NCBI GenBank assembly: GCA_037133495.1
Contig: JBAXOA010000035.1
Coordinates: 1-36,495, forward strand
DNA length: 36,495 bases
Origin: JAAFHB01 sp037133495
Lineage (GTDB): Bacteria > Bacteroidota > Bacteroidia > Bacteroidales > Prolixibacteraceae
Direction: 5' to 3'
Part shown: positions 16,206-25,332 of the stretch, piece by piece
Position numbering within the stretch: the first letter of the stretch is position 1
Layout: each line of letters begins with the position of its first letter
Program-made: the position numbers and the translations under genes
Notes under the pieces: model-generated
Database searches by the model: none
Seen by the model: only the letters and a program-made list of their open reading frames with translations
Told to the model about the DNA's origin: nothing

Positions 16206-18119
16206 TTAATTCAATTTAGGATTAAACGGACCACCATAATCTTTACTTTGCTCAACCTTAGGATCAGTTAAAAGAGTTGCAGCCGGAATAGCCTCAAGCG
16301 CATTGAGATCTCTGGGATTGAGGACTGTTTTGGTTAGGTCTGCAATTTCAACTTTATCCGTCATTATTTTTAAGTAAAGCTGATCCGGATTTGCTGTGGT
16401 TGCCAAAGTATCGCTAAGCGCCTTGTATACGTCTTCAGAAGACAGAGATAAGCTTGATAATTTTGCAAGGACAATGGTAGCGCCATTGCGTGCCACTTTC
16501 AATTTTAAAGCATCAACTCCAACCGTATTGATCGTTGACCGAAGTCCATAGAAATAGGTGTAATTACGGAATTCGCTAAATAAAACCCTTCGCTTAATAT
16601 CCCAGACCCTCTTTCCTTCAAATGCAAATTCAATAAAACGCTCATTCAAAATAACATTAAGCAATGCGTCATGGGTAATAGGTGCCGAAGCGAGACCATA
16701 ACTTCCATCAAGATTTACAATTCCGGCTCTGCTTCTTATTGGCGTAATGAGGCCTTTTACCTCCGCCCTGTGGGCATCCAGTTCATTGGCGCATTCAGCC
16801 AGGTTCAGAAGAATTTCAGCATAGCGGTAGATCGGCCAGTCGGTTGTTAATTTTTCCAGCTCCAGATTATGTAAGGTTGTATCAATCCCTTTTTTCACAC
16901 AAAATCCGGTTGAGGTATAACCACGTTCAAAGGGTTGATCACCTTTAATGATGCCGCCAAATGTCCATTGGCGACGATTTGGATTGAGAAGAGCCGTTGG
17001 ATTGGATGGAAATCCAAATCTGCCACCGTTATAGGCAATGGTTTGTTTAAAGCGGGGGTCTCTGTTTTTCCAATAATTAAGACGATTATAAGCATAAGCA
17101 GATGTGAGCGTATCCTTTCCATCAGCCATTGTATAGCGTTGTGCCAGATTCCATGTTGGAGAAACATTATCGCTCGATCCGCCCTGGCTCACCGGCCGAT
17201 TGTTTTTATAGATGCCTGCAGGCGGCGTTGATGTCGGATAAGTAAACTCTTTGGCCCATATCCATTCTTTTTTTGCTCCGGCTTTGTCATAATACATCCC
17301 GGTATATGGGGGAGTCGTTCCTCTCCATGTGGTATAGAGTCCATATCCTTTAGAATCTAACCAGGTTTTAATTTCATTGACGGCATTGTATGCATCCTGC
17401 CAGTAAGTTTGATTTGGAGTGGTGCAAAATACAGGGCTCGCTTTCCACATCAATACCTCGCTTCTTAGTATCCTGGCAACCGGCCTTGTAATCCTGGATT
17501 TATCGTAGCCCGCAATTGCGGCGCCAGGGGCACTTGGTTCGGGTAGGTTAACAATCGCACTATCCAATAATTGAGTAATATAATTAAAACATTCCAACGT
17601 TGAATTTCTTGGACGGCCTAATGCTTGTGGATCCGGATTGCTGGCATTAATCACCTCTTTTATAATAGGAACGCCTCCGAAGGACTTTACCAATCTAAAA
17701 TATTGATGCGCGAGGAAGAACCATGCCTGCCCTTTTAAATACTTCTTTGCAGAATAATTACCCAGATCGACATTTTGAAAAAATAAATTCAGGTTGCGGA
17801 TATTGGCATAGCATCCGTTAAAAGAGGCCGCAGATGCGATTCCGCTCCCTGCAACTGACATTTGATCGGTGTTAAAGGCTGTCCAGGTATTTTGCTGGTA
17901 CAATCCCCATTCATCCGTTGCTGGTGCATCCATTTTGGTATAGTCATCCTTGGTCGTATAAAACTGGGTGACGTATTGGGTCGTATAATCCGGATCAGTC
18001 CATACCACATCCGGCGTTAGGCTTTTGTACTGAGTAACATCATCAAATACCCTTGAACAAGATGCTAAGCTCATGATGCTTACTAAAAGAATCAAGGCGC
18101 TCTTTAATTTTATTTTCAT
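16206..18119 (-). CDS. SusD/RagB-family outer-membrane glycan-binding lipoprotein
   Basis: This 637-residue lipoprotein (lipobox SLASC, Cys 21) has SusD hallmarks. The TPR-rich N-terminal half includes YLKGQAWFFLAHQYFRLVKS followed by FGGVPII, RPVARILRSEVLMWKASP and AEILLNLAECANEL, and the end reads ILNERFIEFAFEGKRVWDIK. SusD proteins form the lid of the SusC transporter and bind the glycan at the cell surface. The gene begins 36 bp after the susC stop in the usual SusC-then-SusD order. The length is typical to slightly long. The C-terminal region (~520-600) has an extra lysine-rich stretch of repeats of threonine and leucine that I cannot assign. The substrate cannot be read from the sequence. 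Confidence 0.95.
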   Translation of the reverse strand: MKIKLKSALILLVSIMSLASCSRVFDDVTQYKSLTPDVVWTDPDYTTQYVTQFYTTKDDYTKMDAPATDEWGLYQQNTWTAFNTDQMSVAGSGIASAASFNGCYANIRNLNLFFQNVDLGNYSAKKYLKGQAWFFLAHQYFRLVKSFGGVPIIKEVINASNPDPQALGRPRNSTLECFNYITQLLDSAIVNLPEPSAPGAAIAGYDKSRITRPVARILRSEVLMWKASPVFCTTPNQTYWQDAYNAVNEIKTWLDSKGYGLYTTWRGTTPPYTGMYYDKAGAKKEWIWAKEFTYPTSTPPAGIYKNNRPVSQGGSSDNVSPTWNLAQRYTMADGKDTLTSAYAYNRLNYWKNRDPRFKQTIAYNGGRFGFPSNPTALLNPNRRQWTFGGIIKGDQPFERGYTSTGFCVKKGIDTTLHNLELEKLTTDWPIYRYAEILLNLAECANELDAHRAEVKGLITPIRSRAGIVNLDGSYGLASAPITHDALLNVILNERFIEFAFEGKRVWDIKRRVLFSEFRNYTYFYGLRSTINTVGVDALKLKVARNGATIVLAKLSSLSLSSEDVYKALSDTLATTANPDQLYLKIMTDKVEIADLTKTVLNPRDLNALEAIPAATLLTDPKVEQSKDYGGPFNPKLN

Positions 18120-18155
18120 TTTAGCTGTTTTTTTAAGAGTTAATAGAAAGATTCT

Positions 18156-21100
18156 TTATAGCGTAAAATTGACTCCAACCGAATAGACGCGCAGGATGGG
18201 ATATCCGGCTGCATCAATACTTTCAGGATCCATATAGCTTGGACATTTCTTGAAAATCATGAAGGCATTTTCGACATTCATATAAAATTTCAATCCCTGA
18301 AGCCCAGCTTTACTGAGAATTTTTGCCGGCACTTTATAGCTTAACGACATATTCTTCATTCGAAGAAATGACATGTTATACGTGGTATAGGTATTCGGGT
18401 AATCCAACCGGCCTCCGGCCCAATTGGCATGTATGGAGTAAATAGGGCTTGGATGACCGGTGTTAATACTGGAAGGGGTCCATTCGTCAGGCCAAAAATC
18501 CGAAACTCTTTCAAAAAGCGAGGTTAGTCCACGCACCTGAGATGCCCAGTAACCACCGGTACCTGCAGCAAGCATACTTAATTCAATATTTCTCCAGGCA
18601 ATATTAGCATTCAATCCATAAACCAATCTCGGGGATGTGTATTTATCCGGTATGAAAATCATGTCGTCGGTACCATTGTGATTCGAGTTACCATCAGGAG
18701 AATTGGCAAAAAGGGTTCCGTTAGATCCACGGAAATCTCTAAGATATAGCATCCCCGGTTCCAACTGTACCTTTTCACTACCTGTCGTATAAGGGGTTGC
18801 TCCTACCGCATTTTCGGCAGCTAAAGTCGACGATTCGATTTGTGTTCTGACCACACCAGCTCCTGTTCCATTAATCAGAAGTTCTCTGACACGCAAACGA
18901 TTCATCGGATGTCCGTTAGGATTATCATAGTCACGGGTTCCCGCTGCAACATCCTGCAAAATAACCTTATTCACACTATGTGCGATATTACCGGTAAGAG
19001 ATAAGGAAATCTCGCCGATTTTCTGTTGATAATTCGCTGTAAATTCGACTCCCTGGGCGCTTGCTATTCCGTAGTTTACATCGGGCAGACTGGCTCCTAC
19101 AACTCCGGGAGTCGAGGCAACCCTTGCACCTAAAATATCTGTTGTCCGTTTGTACCATCCTTCAGCCGAGAAGGTCAGAACATTATTCAATATTCCGAAA
19201 TCGACCCCTACGTTAAGGTTATTATTCTTCTCCCAGGTAATATAGGGATTTGGCACTACAGATGTTTTAAGGGTAGGTAAAATCTCTGCCCCTTCGGTAT
19301 AATTTGTGCCACCTGCAAAGGAATCCTGCCATTGAAAGGGATTGGTATTGTCGGTCCCGGTAATACCCCACGATGCCCTTAATTTAAAGAAACTTAATAC
19401 AGACTTTAAAGGCTCAAAAAATGATTCTTTAGAGGCAACCCACGAAGCAGATACTGCAGGAAATGTTCCCCATCTCTTATCCGGAGAAAATTTATACGAT
19501 CCGTCTCTTCGAATCGTGAAGCCTAACAGATACTTCCCGCTAAAGTCGTAATCAACACGGCCAATCCAAGATGCCATTCCCTCACTAATAGTAATGTCAC
19601 CGGCTGTCCTTTGGTTCAATATGTCACTGCTTCCTCCACTGATCTGATTATATGATTCCAAAGCATAGCCATACCTGGTTGCACTGATGTAATCAGATTT
19701 CCGGCCTCGAAATTCATAGCCGGCAATACCGGATACGTTGTGCAGACCAAAGGAACGTGCATAGGAAAATTGGTAGTTCCCCTGATAACCCATATCTGAA
19801 CCATAGGTCTGACTTAATCCGGCAGTAGTTTGGTTGGTCATTAACGCCCGGGTCTTCCAGCCACTTGCTGCTGCATAATTAAAATTATCAGTAACAATAT
19901 GTCGGTCGCTGATGAAATTATAGGTATATGGTGAAACACTCCACAATTTATTTTTTGAATATTTGTTATTATACGAATACTGCACACTTGCGGTTAGCCC
20001 TTGTATACCAGGAATCGTGTATTTCATCGTTGCGATAGGATTAAAAAAGGTATTGTTATAGGTTTGAGTACCTCCCTGACCTAAAACGAGTTGTGCCACA
20101 ATAACATCGAGTGGATACTTCACACCATCAATAATGTTAAAATAAGGACGGGTAGGGTCTCTCATTAACAGCTGAGAAAAAACACCGCCGGAATTACCAG
20201 ACGGGCCCATATTGTTTTGAAAAACGTCACCTCCCTGATCAGAAGTAAAGTTTGGCCGCGTATTTTTATCCCATTCGGCATTTAGGTTAAGGCTGAATGT
20301 TAATCGATCAGTCATCTTCGCATCGATTTTAGCCCTTACCGTATATTTTTCATAATTAACGCTAAAAGAAGGCTGTTCGCTCTTGTTGTAGCTTCCTGAC
20401 ACAAAATATTTAACTTTTTCATTCCCTCCGGTAACAGAGATATTATGATTTTTAAGTCGGGGATTTGACCAAAAATTGCTAAGCGCATCATAAGAATGTG
20501 TTTTAAAATACTCTATTTCATTTGGCATAAAATAACGGCTGTCACCAGGAAGTCGCCCAACCAGTTTGTTCCATTTGTTTTCAGACAACGCATAATCATA
20601 AGCATTGAGCTGATGAAACAGAATATATGGGGTACTCAGAGAATAAGAATATCCGTATTCAATTCTTGTCTTTCCTGATGTACCGGTTTTAGTAGTAACC
20701 AAAAGTACCCCCTCACCGGCTTTCATCCCGTATATAGCAGATGAAGCAGCATCTTTCAGCACACTTACGCTGGCAATATCATTAGGATTTAAAGCCTGGA
20801 ATGCATCAATGTCTGCCACAACTCCGTCAATAACATAAAGAACCCCTGCTCCTGCTTTCCATGAAGATACCTCACGAACCCTAATAGTTGGCAAAACGCC
20901 AGGCAAGGAAGTGGTGGAGGAAACCCGGACTCCGGTTGCAAGTCCTGCTAAAAGCATCAGCGGAGAAGTAGTGGTACGATCTGCCAATTTTTTTCCCTGT
21001 ACAGCTGAAATTGAGCCAGTTAATTTTTCCCGGGTGGTTGTTACACCATATCCCGTTGTTACTATTTCACTTAACTGAACAGCCTGCTCGCTCAATACAA

Positions 21101-21704
21101 TATTAAATTTTGTTTTTCCATTAAGGACTACTTCCTGGGTTTTCATTCCCACGAAAGAGAAGACCAGCACTTTTGTATCTGCAGGTAACGACAGTTTAAA
21201 TTTACCGTCATTATCGGCGGTGATACCCAGTAGTGTTCCCTTTATTGAAACGGTTGCTCCCGGAATCGGAAGCCCATTTATATCAATAATAGTACCTGAG
21301 ACATCGATTTGACGAGGTTGCGGTACATCGGCGGACATCTTGATATCTGCCTTTTCCTTCAAAATAATCTGCCGGTCGCGCACATCGTAATCCACATCCG
21401 TCTGCTCGCAAACTGACTTAAGCACTTCATCAAATTTGACATCCTGAAAATCAACGGAAATCTCTTTTGAATCATTCAAAATATTGTCCTTATACATAAA
21501 AATGTAATCGGTTTTTTTCTCAATGCTTGCGAGAACATCATGAATATTGGCTTTATTAAAATGTAACGAAAGCGTCACCTGAGTAAAGCCCTTCCCGAAG
21601 GAGACCAAAACCAAAAAGGTCAGAAGTACGGTTAGTTTCATCTTTCTTAATCTTAAGCGCATCTCATCTCCAAGCGGGAATAAGATTTCTCGATTTTTTT
21701 TCAT
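18156..21704 (-). CDS. SusC/RagA TonB-dependent transporter with N-terminal STN signalling domain
   Basis: This 1,182-residue protein has in order: a signal segment (~22-40), a secretin/TonB short N-terminal STN domain (~43-117, VTLSLHFNKANIHDVLASIE), a CarboxypepD_reg-like domain (~134-206, VSGTIIDINGLPIPGATVSI), the plug (~225-340, with VLYVIDGVVADID and SVLKDAASSAIYG) and a long beta barrel ending VYSVGVNFTL. SusC proteins import oligosaccharides with SusD and TonB-ExbBD. The STN domain is the module that contacts a FecR-type anti-sigma factor, and both fecR and the ECF sigma gene lie directly upstream, so this is a transducer that reports substrate to its own regulator. The start at 21704 gives a long N-region; internal Met15 and Met22 are alternatives. 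Confidence 0.95.
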   Translation of the reverse strand: MKKNREILFPLGDEMRLRLRKMKLTVLLTFLVLVSFGKGFTQVTLSLHFNKANIHDVLASIEKKTDYIFMYKDNILNDSKEISVDFQDVKFDEVLKSVCEQTDVDYDVRDRQIILKEKADIKMSADVPQPRQIDVSGTIIDINGLPIPGATVSIKGTLLGITADNDGKFKLSLPADTKVLVFSFVGMKTQEVVLNGKTKFNIVLSEQAVQLSEIVTTGYGVTTTREKLTGSISAVQGKKLADRTTTSPLMLLAGLATGVRVSSTTSLPGVLPTIRVREVSSWKAGAGVLYVIDGVVADIDAFQALNPNDIASVSVLKDAASSAIYGMKAGEGVLLVTTKTGTSGKTRIEYGYSYSLSTPYILFHQLNAYDYALSENKWNKLVGRLPGDSRYFMPNEIEYFKTHSYDALSNFWSNPRLKNHNISVTGGNEKVKYFVSGSYNKSEQPSFSVNYEKYTVRAKIDAKMTDRLTFSLNLNAEWDKNTRPNFTSDQGGDVFQNNMGPSGNSGGVFSQLLMRDPTRPYFNIIDGVKYPLDVIVAQLVLGQGGTQTYNNTFFNPIATMKYTIPGIQGLTASVQYSYNNKYSKNKLWSVSPYTYNFISDRHIVTDNFNYAAASGWKTRALMTNQTTAGLSQTYGSDMGYQGNYQFSYARSFGLHNVSGIAGYEFRGRKSDYISATRYGYALESYNQISGGSSDILNQRTAGDITISEGMASWIGRVDYDFSGKYLLGFTIRRDGSYKFSPDKRWGTFPAVSASWVASKESFFEPLKSVLSFFKLRASWGITGTDNTNPFQWQDSFAGGTNYTEGAEILPTLKTSVVPNPYITWEKNNNLNVGVDFGILNNVLTFSAEGWYKRTTDILGARVASTPGVVGASLPDVNYGIASAQGVEFTANYQQKIGEISLSLTGNIAHSVNKVILQDVAAGTRDYDNPNGHPMNRLRVRELLINGTGAGVVRTQIESSTLAAENAVGATPYTTGSEKVQLEPGMLYLRDFRGSNGTLFANSPDGNSNHNGTDDMIFIPDKYTSPRLVYGLNANIAWRNIELSMLAAGTGGYWASQVRGLTSLFERVSDFWPDEWTPSSINTGHPSPIYSIHANWAGGRLDYPNTYTTYNMSFLRMKNMSLSYKVPAKILSKAGLQGLKFYMNVENAFMIFKKCPSYMDPESIDAAGYPILRVYSVGVNFTL

Positions 21705-21751
21705 AATTTTGAAACGTTAAATGATACACTATTAAAAATTTAACACACTTG

Positions 21752-21783
21752 AAACCGGGGGGTGCTCGAACACTCACCGGTTT
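21752..21783 (-). promoter_or_regulatory. Stem-loop between fecR and susC
   Basis: An inverted repeat of about 13 pairs with two mismatches (AAACCGG...CCGGTTT arms, loop TTCGAG) starts two bases after the FecR stop codon and ends about 50 bp before the SusC start. On the gene strand it is not followed by a clear T-run, so it is a weak terminator in that direction. It could instead stabilise or process the mRNA and so separate expression of regulator and transporter. In the opposite direction it is followed by seven T's, but no gene on that strand needs it. Confidence 0.45.
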
Positions 21784-21785
21784 TT

Positions 21786-22976
21786 TTATTTTAATATCTC
21801 ATACAAATTATCCCCTTTTTTCATAATCCTCACTGAGGCCGCCCTGGCAATTCGATCACAAATTTCATCCTTGTCGTCCTTTAATTCCATCTTGCCTGAA
21901 ATACGCAAACCACCCAACAGAGGGTCTTTGTATTCAAACCGGATATTGTAGTATCGTTCGAGGCGTTTGGTGATTCTGCTTAAGTCAGTGCTTTCGAATT
22001 GAAATAAACCTTTTGTCCATAAAATATAATTATTGGCATCAACGCTCTTTAAATTAATTGATTGAATAGTCCGATCGAAAGAAGCCAACTGGCCTGGGAC
22101 CAACTCCGTAACTTTATCAAATAACCCTGCATTGTTCTTTTCCATACTTACCTTTCCCTCTGCCAATACTGTCTCAATTATATTATCAGCAGAATAGGCT
22201 GATATATTAAACCGTGTTCCCAGCACTTTTAGGCGCAAGTCGTTCAATTGAACTATAAAAGGATGCTGCAGATCGTGTTTTACGTCAAAATAAGCCTCTC
22301 CGACCAAAAAAACCTCCCTTGTTTTGCCTGAAAAATTCTCAGGATAAATCAATCGGCTGCCTGCATTGAGAAAAACTTTGGTGCCGTCGGGCAGCAATAC
22401 TTCTGATGTTTTGCCATAGGGAATAATCAACTGGTTCATTGCTAATTCTGCGGTCGGTATGGTCTGGTCAACATTCAGAGTATCGTTGTTTACGACCAAT
22501 TTACCATCAGTCCGATATTGAATAACTGATTTACTGTCTTTTAATAATATATCTTTCCCATTGGCACGTATTAGTTTAGCAACATCGCCGGGAACAGTTT
22601 CCGCTAATTTCTGAGAAAAACGCTGGGGATTAAACTGATTTTGTTTATAGAATAGCAGTACACCAAAAGAGAAAAATAAGATTGCTACAGCGGCATATTT
22701 CATAAAGCCCACTATCATTTTTCGGAATCTGCCGGAATGATGCTTCTCTTCAACCTGTTTCAATACTTTGGCAAACAATAGAATTTTTGCTTCTTCGGTC
22801 AATACTTTATCTGTCGTACGGAAGTTGCTCAATAGGTCACGGGCCAGCTGAATATTCCGCTTCTCCTCAGGATTATTCGTTTCAAACTTGCTCCACCAGG
22901 CTTCTAATCCCATATCGGGCTCGAATACCCAAGCGATAAAGTTTTTATTTTCGAGATATTTGCTAAGTTGTTCCAT
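21786..22976 (-). CDS. FecR-family anti-sigma factor
   Basis: This 396-residue inner-membrane protein has a cytoplasmic N-terminal ~85 residues that would hold the sigma factor. One transmembrane helix follows at ~91-110 (KYAAVAILFFSFGVLLFY). The periplasmic FecR domain spans ~185-285 (LLPDGTKVFLNAGSRLIYPE, EVFLVGEAYFDVKH, LKVLGTRFNISAY), and a C-terminal DUF4974/STN-like region spans ~320-396 (RLERYYNIRFEY). It senses substrate occupancy of the STN-bearing SusC and releases the ECF sigma factor. The gene lies between the two partners, 57 bp after sigma and 81 bp before susC. The FecR motifs are intact, so the signalling chain appears complete. Confidence 0.94.
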   Translation of the reverse strand: MEQLSKYLENKNFIAWVFEPDMGLEAWWSKFETNNPEEKRNIQLARDLLSNFRTTDKVLTEEAKILLFAKVLKQVEEKHHSGRFRKMIVGFMKYAAVAILFFSFGVLLFYKQNQFNPQRFSQKLAETVPGDVAKLIRANGKDILLKDSKSVIQYRTDGKLVVNNDTLNVDQTIPTAELAMNQLIIPYGKTSEVLLPDGTKVFLNAGSRLIYPENFSGKTREVFLVGEAYFDVKHDLQHPFIVQLNDLRLKVLGTRFNISAYSADNIIETVLAEGKVSMEKNNAGLFDKVTELVPGQLASFDRTIQSINLKSVDANNYILWTKGLFQFESTDLSRITKRLERYYNIRFEYKDPLLGGLRISGKMELKDDKDEICDRIARAASVRIMKKGDNLYEILK

Positions 22977-23033
22977 GTTTGCCGGCTGTTATAATACTAA
23001 AGGCACCGAACAACCAAAATATGGACAGAATTT

Positions 23034-23636
23034 TTAACTTTTTTTAATAAAAAATGCAAATAAAAGTGTATTTCCCTCATTTCCAATGATTTCGCGAACA
23101 GTTTTTAATGCACGATAAACCTGCTTCCTAACCGATTCGACTGTGATCTTGAGAATAACCGCAATTTCCTCATATGCTAAGGATTCATTGAAGCGGAGAT
23201 AAACCGCCTCTTTTTGTTTGGAAGGAAGCAGGTTGAGCGCATTTATTACTTTTCTGTTGATCTCTTTTTCCCTTTCCTTCTCAATAATCTGAAATTCAAT
23301 GCTGTATTCAGGTTCAAAATCAACATTCTCATTAAAACTATAGGTAATTCTTCTGTCTGCCCTCATTTTTTTAATGAGGGTTCGTTTTAAAGCTAAAAAC
23401 AAGTAAAATCTCAGGTTTTCAGGAGAAATTTTTATTTTATCCCGTTTAAGAAAGAGCTCCAGAAAAAGTTCCTGAAGTGCATCTTTTACAGTTTGTTCGT
23501 TTTTACAAAGTTTAGTACCATATCTATAAAGCTTATCGATATGAAGATTATATAGTACGGCAAAGGCACCCTGCTCACCGGACTGAAAGCGGATCCATAC
23601 CTGTTCCAAATAATTTCCACTGACTTCTTTTGTCAT
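23034..23636 (-). CDS. ECF-family RNA polymerase sigma factor
   Basis: This is a 200-residue sigma-70-family protein. Region 2 is at ~23-95 (KDALQELFLELFLKRDKI, FYLFLALKRTLIKKMRADRR). Region 4 is a helix-turn-helix at ~131-182 (LLPSKQKEAVYLRF, LAYEEIAVILKITVESVRKQ). It lacks regions 1 and 3, as expected for ECF factors. It is inferred to be held by the downstream FecR protein and to direct transcription of the SusCD genes, and perhaps the enzyme block, when substrate is present. The C-terminal tail after region 4 (LLFAFFIKKS) is unusually hydrophobic. The 256 bp upstream (23637-23892) are AT-rich; they hold a short hairpin (CCATTT/AAATGG) but no promoter I would call. Confidence 0.94.
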   Translation of the reverse strand: MTKEVSGNYLEQVWIRFQSGEQGAFAVLYNLHIDKLYRYGTKLCKNEQTVKDALQELFLELFLKRDKIKISPENLRFYLFLALKRTLIKKMRADRRITYSFNENVDFEPEYSIEFQIIEKEREKEINRKVINALNLLPSKQKEAVYLRFNESLAYEEIAVILKITVESVRKQVYRALKTVREIIGNEGNTLLFAFFIKKS

Positions 23637-23892
23637 TATTCTAGTTAGCAGCTATTTAGCCATTTCCAAAAAATGGGTATAGCACCCTAAGAGGTTAATA
23701 TTTCACTTTGAAAATTTATTTAAGATAAATATTTTCTGCGTGCATCTTTTGAGAGAAAATATCGGGATCAATAGTACAAAAAATATTGTAGGAAGTGATT
23801 AATTATAAAATATGATATACAATTCGACGGCTGGAATTGAAAAACAAAAGAGTGAAAAAATTATTCGGTTGACATATCTGCAAGTTGTGATA

Positions 23893-25308
23893 TTATTTCT
23901 TCAACCACATGCGTTCAATATCTTCGAGTGATTTACCGGTTGTTTCAGGAACAAGTTTCCAGGTGATATAGAGATAGGGAATACACATCAAACCAAATAA
24001 CCAGAAAACACCTGCGGGCGAAAGCGTTGTCATCAGCCACGGGGTCAACTGTCCGATCAGAAAAGTCCCGATCCACAATGAGAATCCGGCAGCCGACATT
24101 GCCAGGCCACGTACTCTCGCGGGATACATCTCGGAGAGCAGCACCCAGATCACTACACAAATAGATATTGCGCAGCTGAAAATATAAATCAAAATCAAAA
24201 TCAGCAAAGAAACAGGAGGAACAACGTTCGAACTCTTGTTCAGAATGAAATAAAATCCGATAAGGATCAACGACACAATCATACCCGTAACACCATAATA
24301 AACAAGCTTCTTCCGACCGATTTTATCGATTACAGCCATCGCGAGTATCGTTGATCCAAAATTTACCAACCCTACTATTACCTGATAAAATAAGGAATCT
24401 CCAGCGGAAAGGCCGGTTTGTTGAAAGATAGACGGGCCATAATACAAAACTGCATTTACTCCCATAAACTGACCTAAAATTGCCAGACTGACCCCAATAA
24501 ACAGTGCGATCCGGAAGCCAGGCTGCAGCAATATTTTCCAATCCGATTTTTCTTCAGACTGGATCAGGTTCTTCAAATCAGCAACCTGTTCATTCGCTTT
24601 CTCTAAGCCGTAAATGCGTTTGAGTGTCTTAAGAGCCGCCGACTCTTTTGATTTGAGAACCAGCCATCTCGGACTTTCAGGAATAAAAAAAAGAATACAA
24701 AAAAAGAGTAAGGCAGGGATAGATTCGGCACCCAGCATTCCCCGCCATGTTTCGGTCACAATATATTTACCCCAGAATCCACTGATTGTTCCGGCTTCCT
24801 TCATGTGAACAGCATATTCACTTATGGCATAATTGACCAGGTATGCCCCAACAAAACCAATGGTAATTGCCAATTGATACAACGACACCAGGGTTCCGCG
24901 ATACCGTGAAACTGAAATTTCAGAAATATATAAAGGTGAAATAACTGAGGCTACGCCAATTCCAACGCCGCCAAGGATGCGGTACAAAACCAAATCAGAA
25001 ATACTTCCGGAAACCATGCAACCGATTCCCGAAGTGGTAAAAAGTATCGCCGAGAAGATAAGAACTCCTTTTCGGCCAAAAATATCACTCAGTTTGCCAG
25101 CGACTGCAACGCCAATGATAGAACCCACCAATGCACATCCAACATACCATCCTGTGCTCACGTCATTTAAGCCGAACTGCGCAGAAACGCTGCCTATTGT
25201 TCCTGAAATTACAGCGGTGTCGTAACCGAACAAAAATCCGCCAAGTGCAGCAACAGTTGCCAGGAAAATAACATACCGGATATTTTCCTCATTATGTTGA
25301 ATGATCAT
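23893..25308 (-). CDS. Sugar porter-family MFS transporter
   Basis: This 471-residue inner-membrane protein has about 12 hydrophobic segments and the full sugar-porter signature: GGFLFGYDTAVISG, KLSDIFGRKGVLI, SPLYISEISVSRYRGTLVSL, PESPRWLVLKSKE, VIDKIGRKKLVYY, the sixth-loop region LLSEMYPARVRG, and PETTGKSLEDIERMW at the end. The family, which includes XylE, carries monosaccharides, usually with a proton. It is the last gene of a three-gene run with the DUF4434 protein (24 bp upstream) and the AGE epimerase, so it most likely imports the monosaccharide that the epimerase handles. The sugar itself cannot be read from the sequence. It is not of the NanT type typical of sialic-acid loci. Confidence 0.93.
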   Translation of the reverse strand: MIIQHNEENIRYVIFLATVAALGGFLFGYDTAVISGTIGSVSAQFGLNDVSTGWYVGCALVGSIIGVAVAGKLSDIFGRKGVLIFSAILFTTSGIGCMVSGSISDLVLYRILGGVGIGVASVISPLYISEISVSRYRGTLVSLYQLAITIGFVGAYLVNYAISEYAVHMKEAGTISGFWGKYIVTETWRGMLGAESIPALLFFCILFFIPESPRWLVLKSKESAALKTLKRIYGLEKANEQVADLKNLIQSEEKSDWKILLQPGFRIALFIGVSLAILGQFMGVNAVLYYGPSIFQQTGLSAGDSLFYQVIVGLVNFGSTILAMAVIDKIGRKKLVYYGVTGMIVSLILIGFYFILNKSSNVVPPVSLLILILIYIFSCAISICVVIWVLLSEMYPARVRGLAMSAAGFSLWIGTFLIGQLTPWLMTTLSPAGVFWLFGLMCIPYLYITWKLVPETTGKSLEDIERMWLKK

Positions 25309-25332
25309 AAAATTATAAATTTTGAGATATTA

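Noticed and set aside
21752..21787. Strong Rho-independent terminator on the plus strand (hairpin followed by seven T's)
   Set aside because: No plus-strand gene lies upstream to use it, and all genes for many kilobases run on the minus strand.
23637..23892. Promoter or small RNA upstream of the ECF sigma gene
   Set aside because: The stretch is AT-rich with one weak 6-bp hairpin; I could not match a clear TTTG/TAnnTTTG promoter or an RNA fold.
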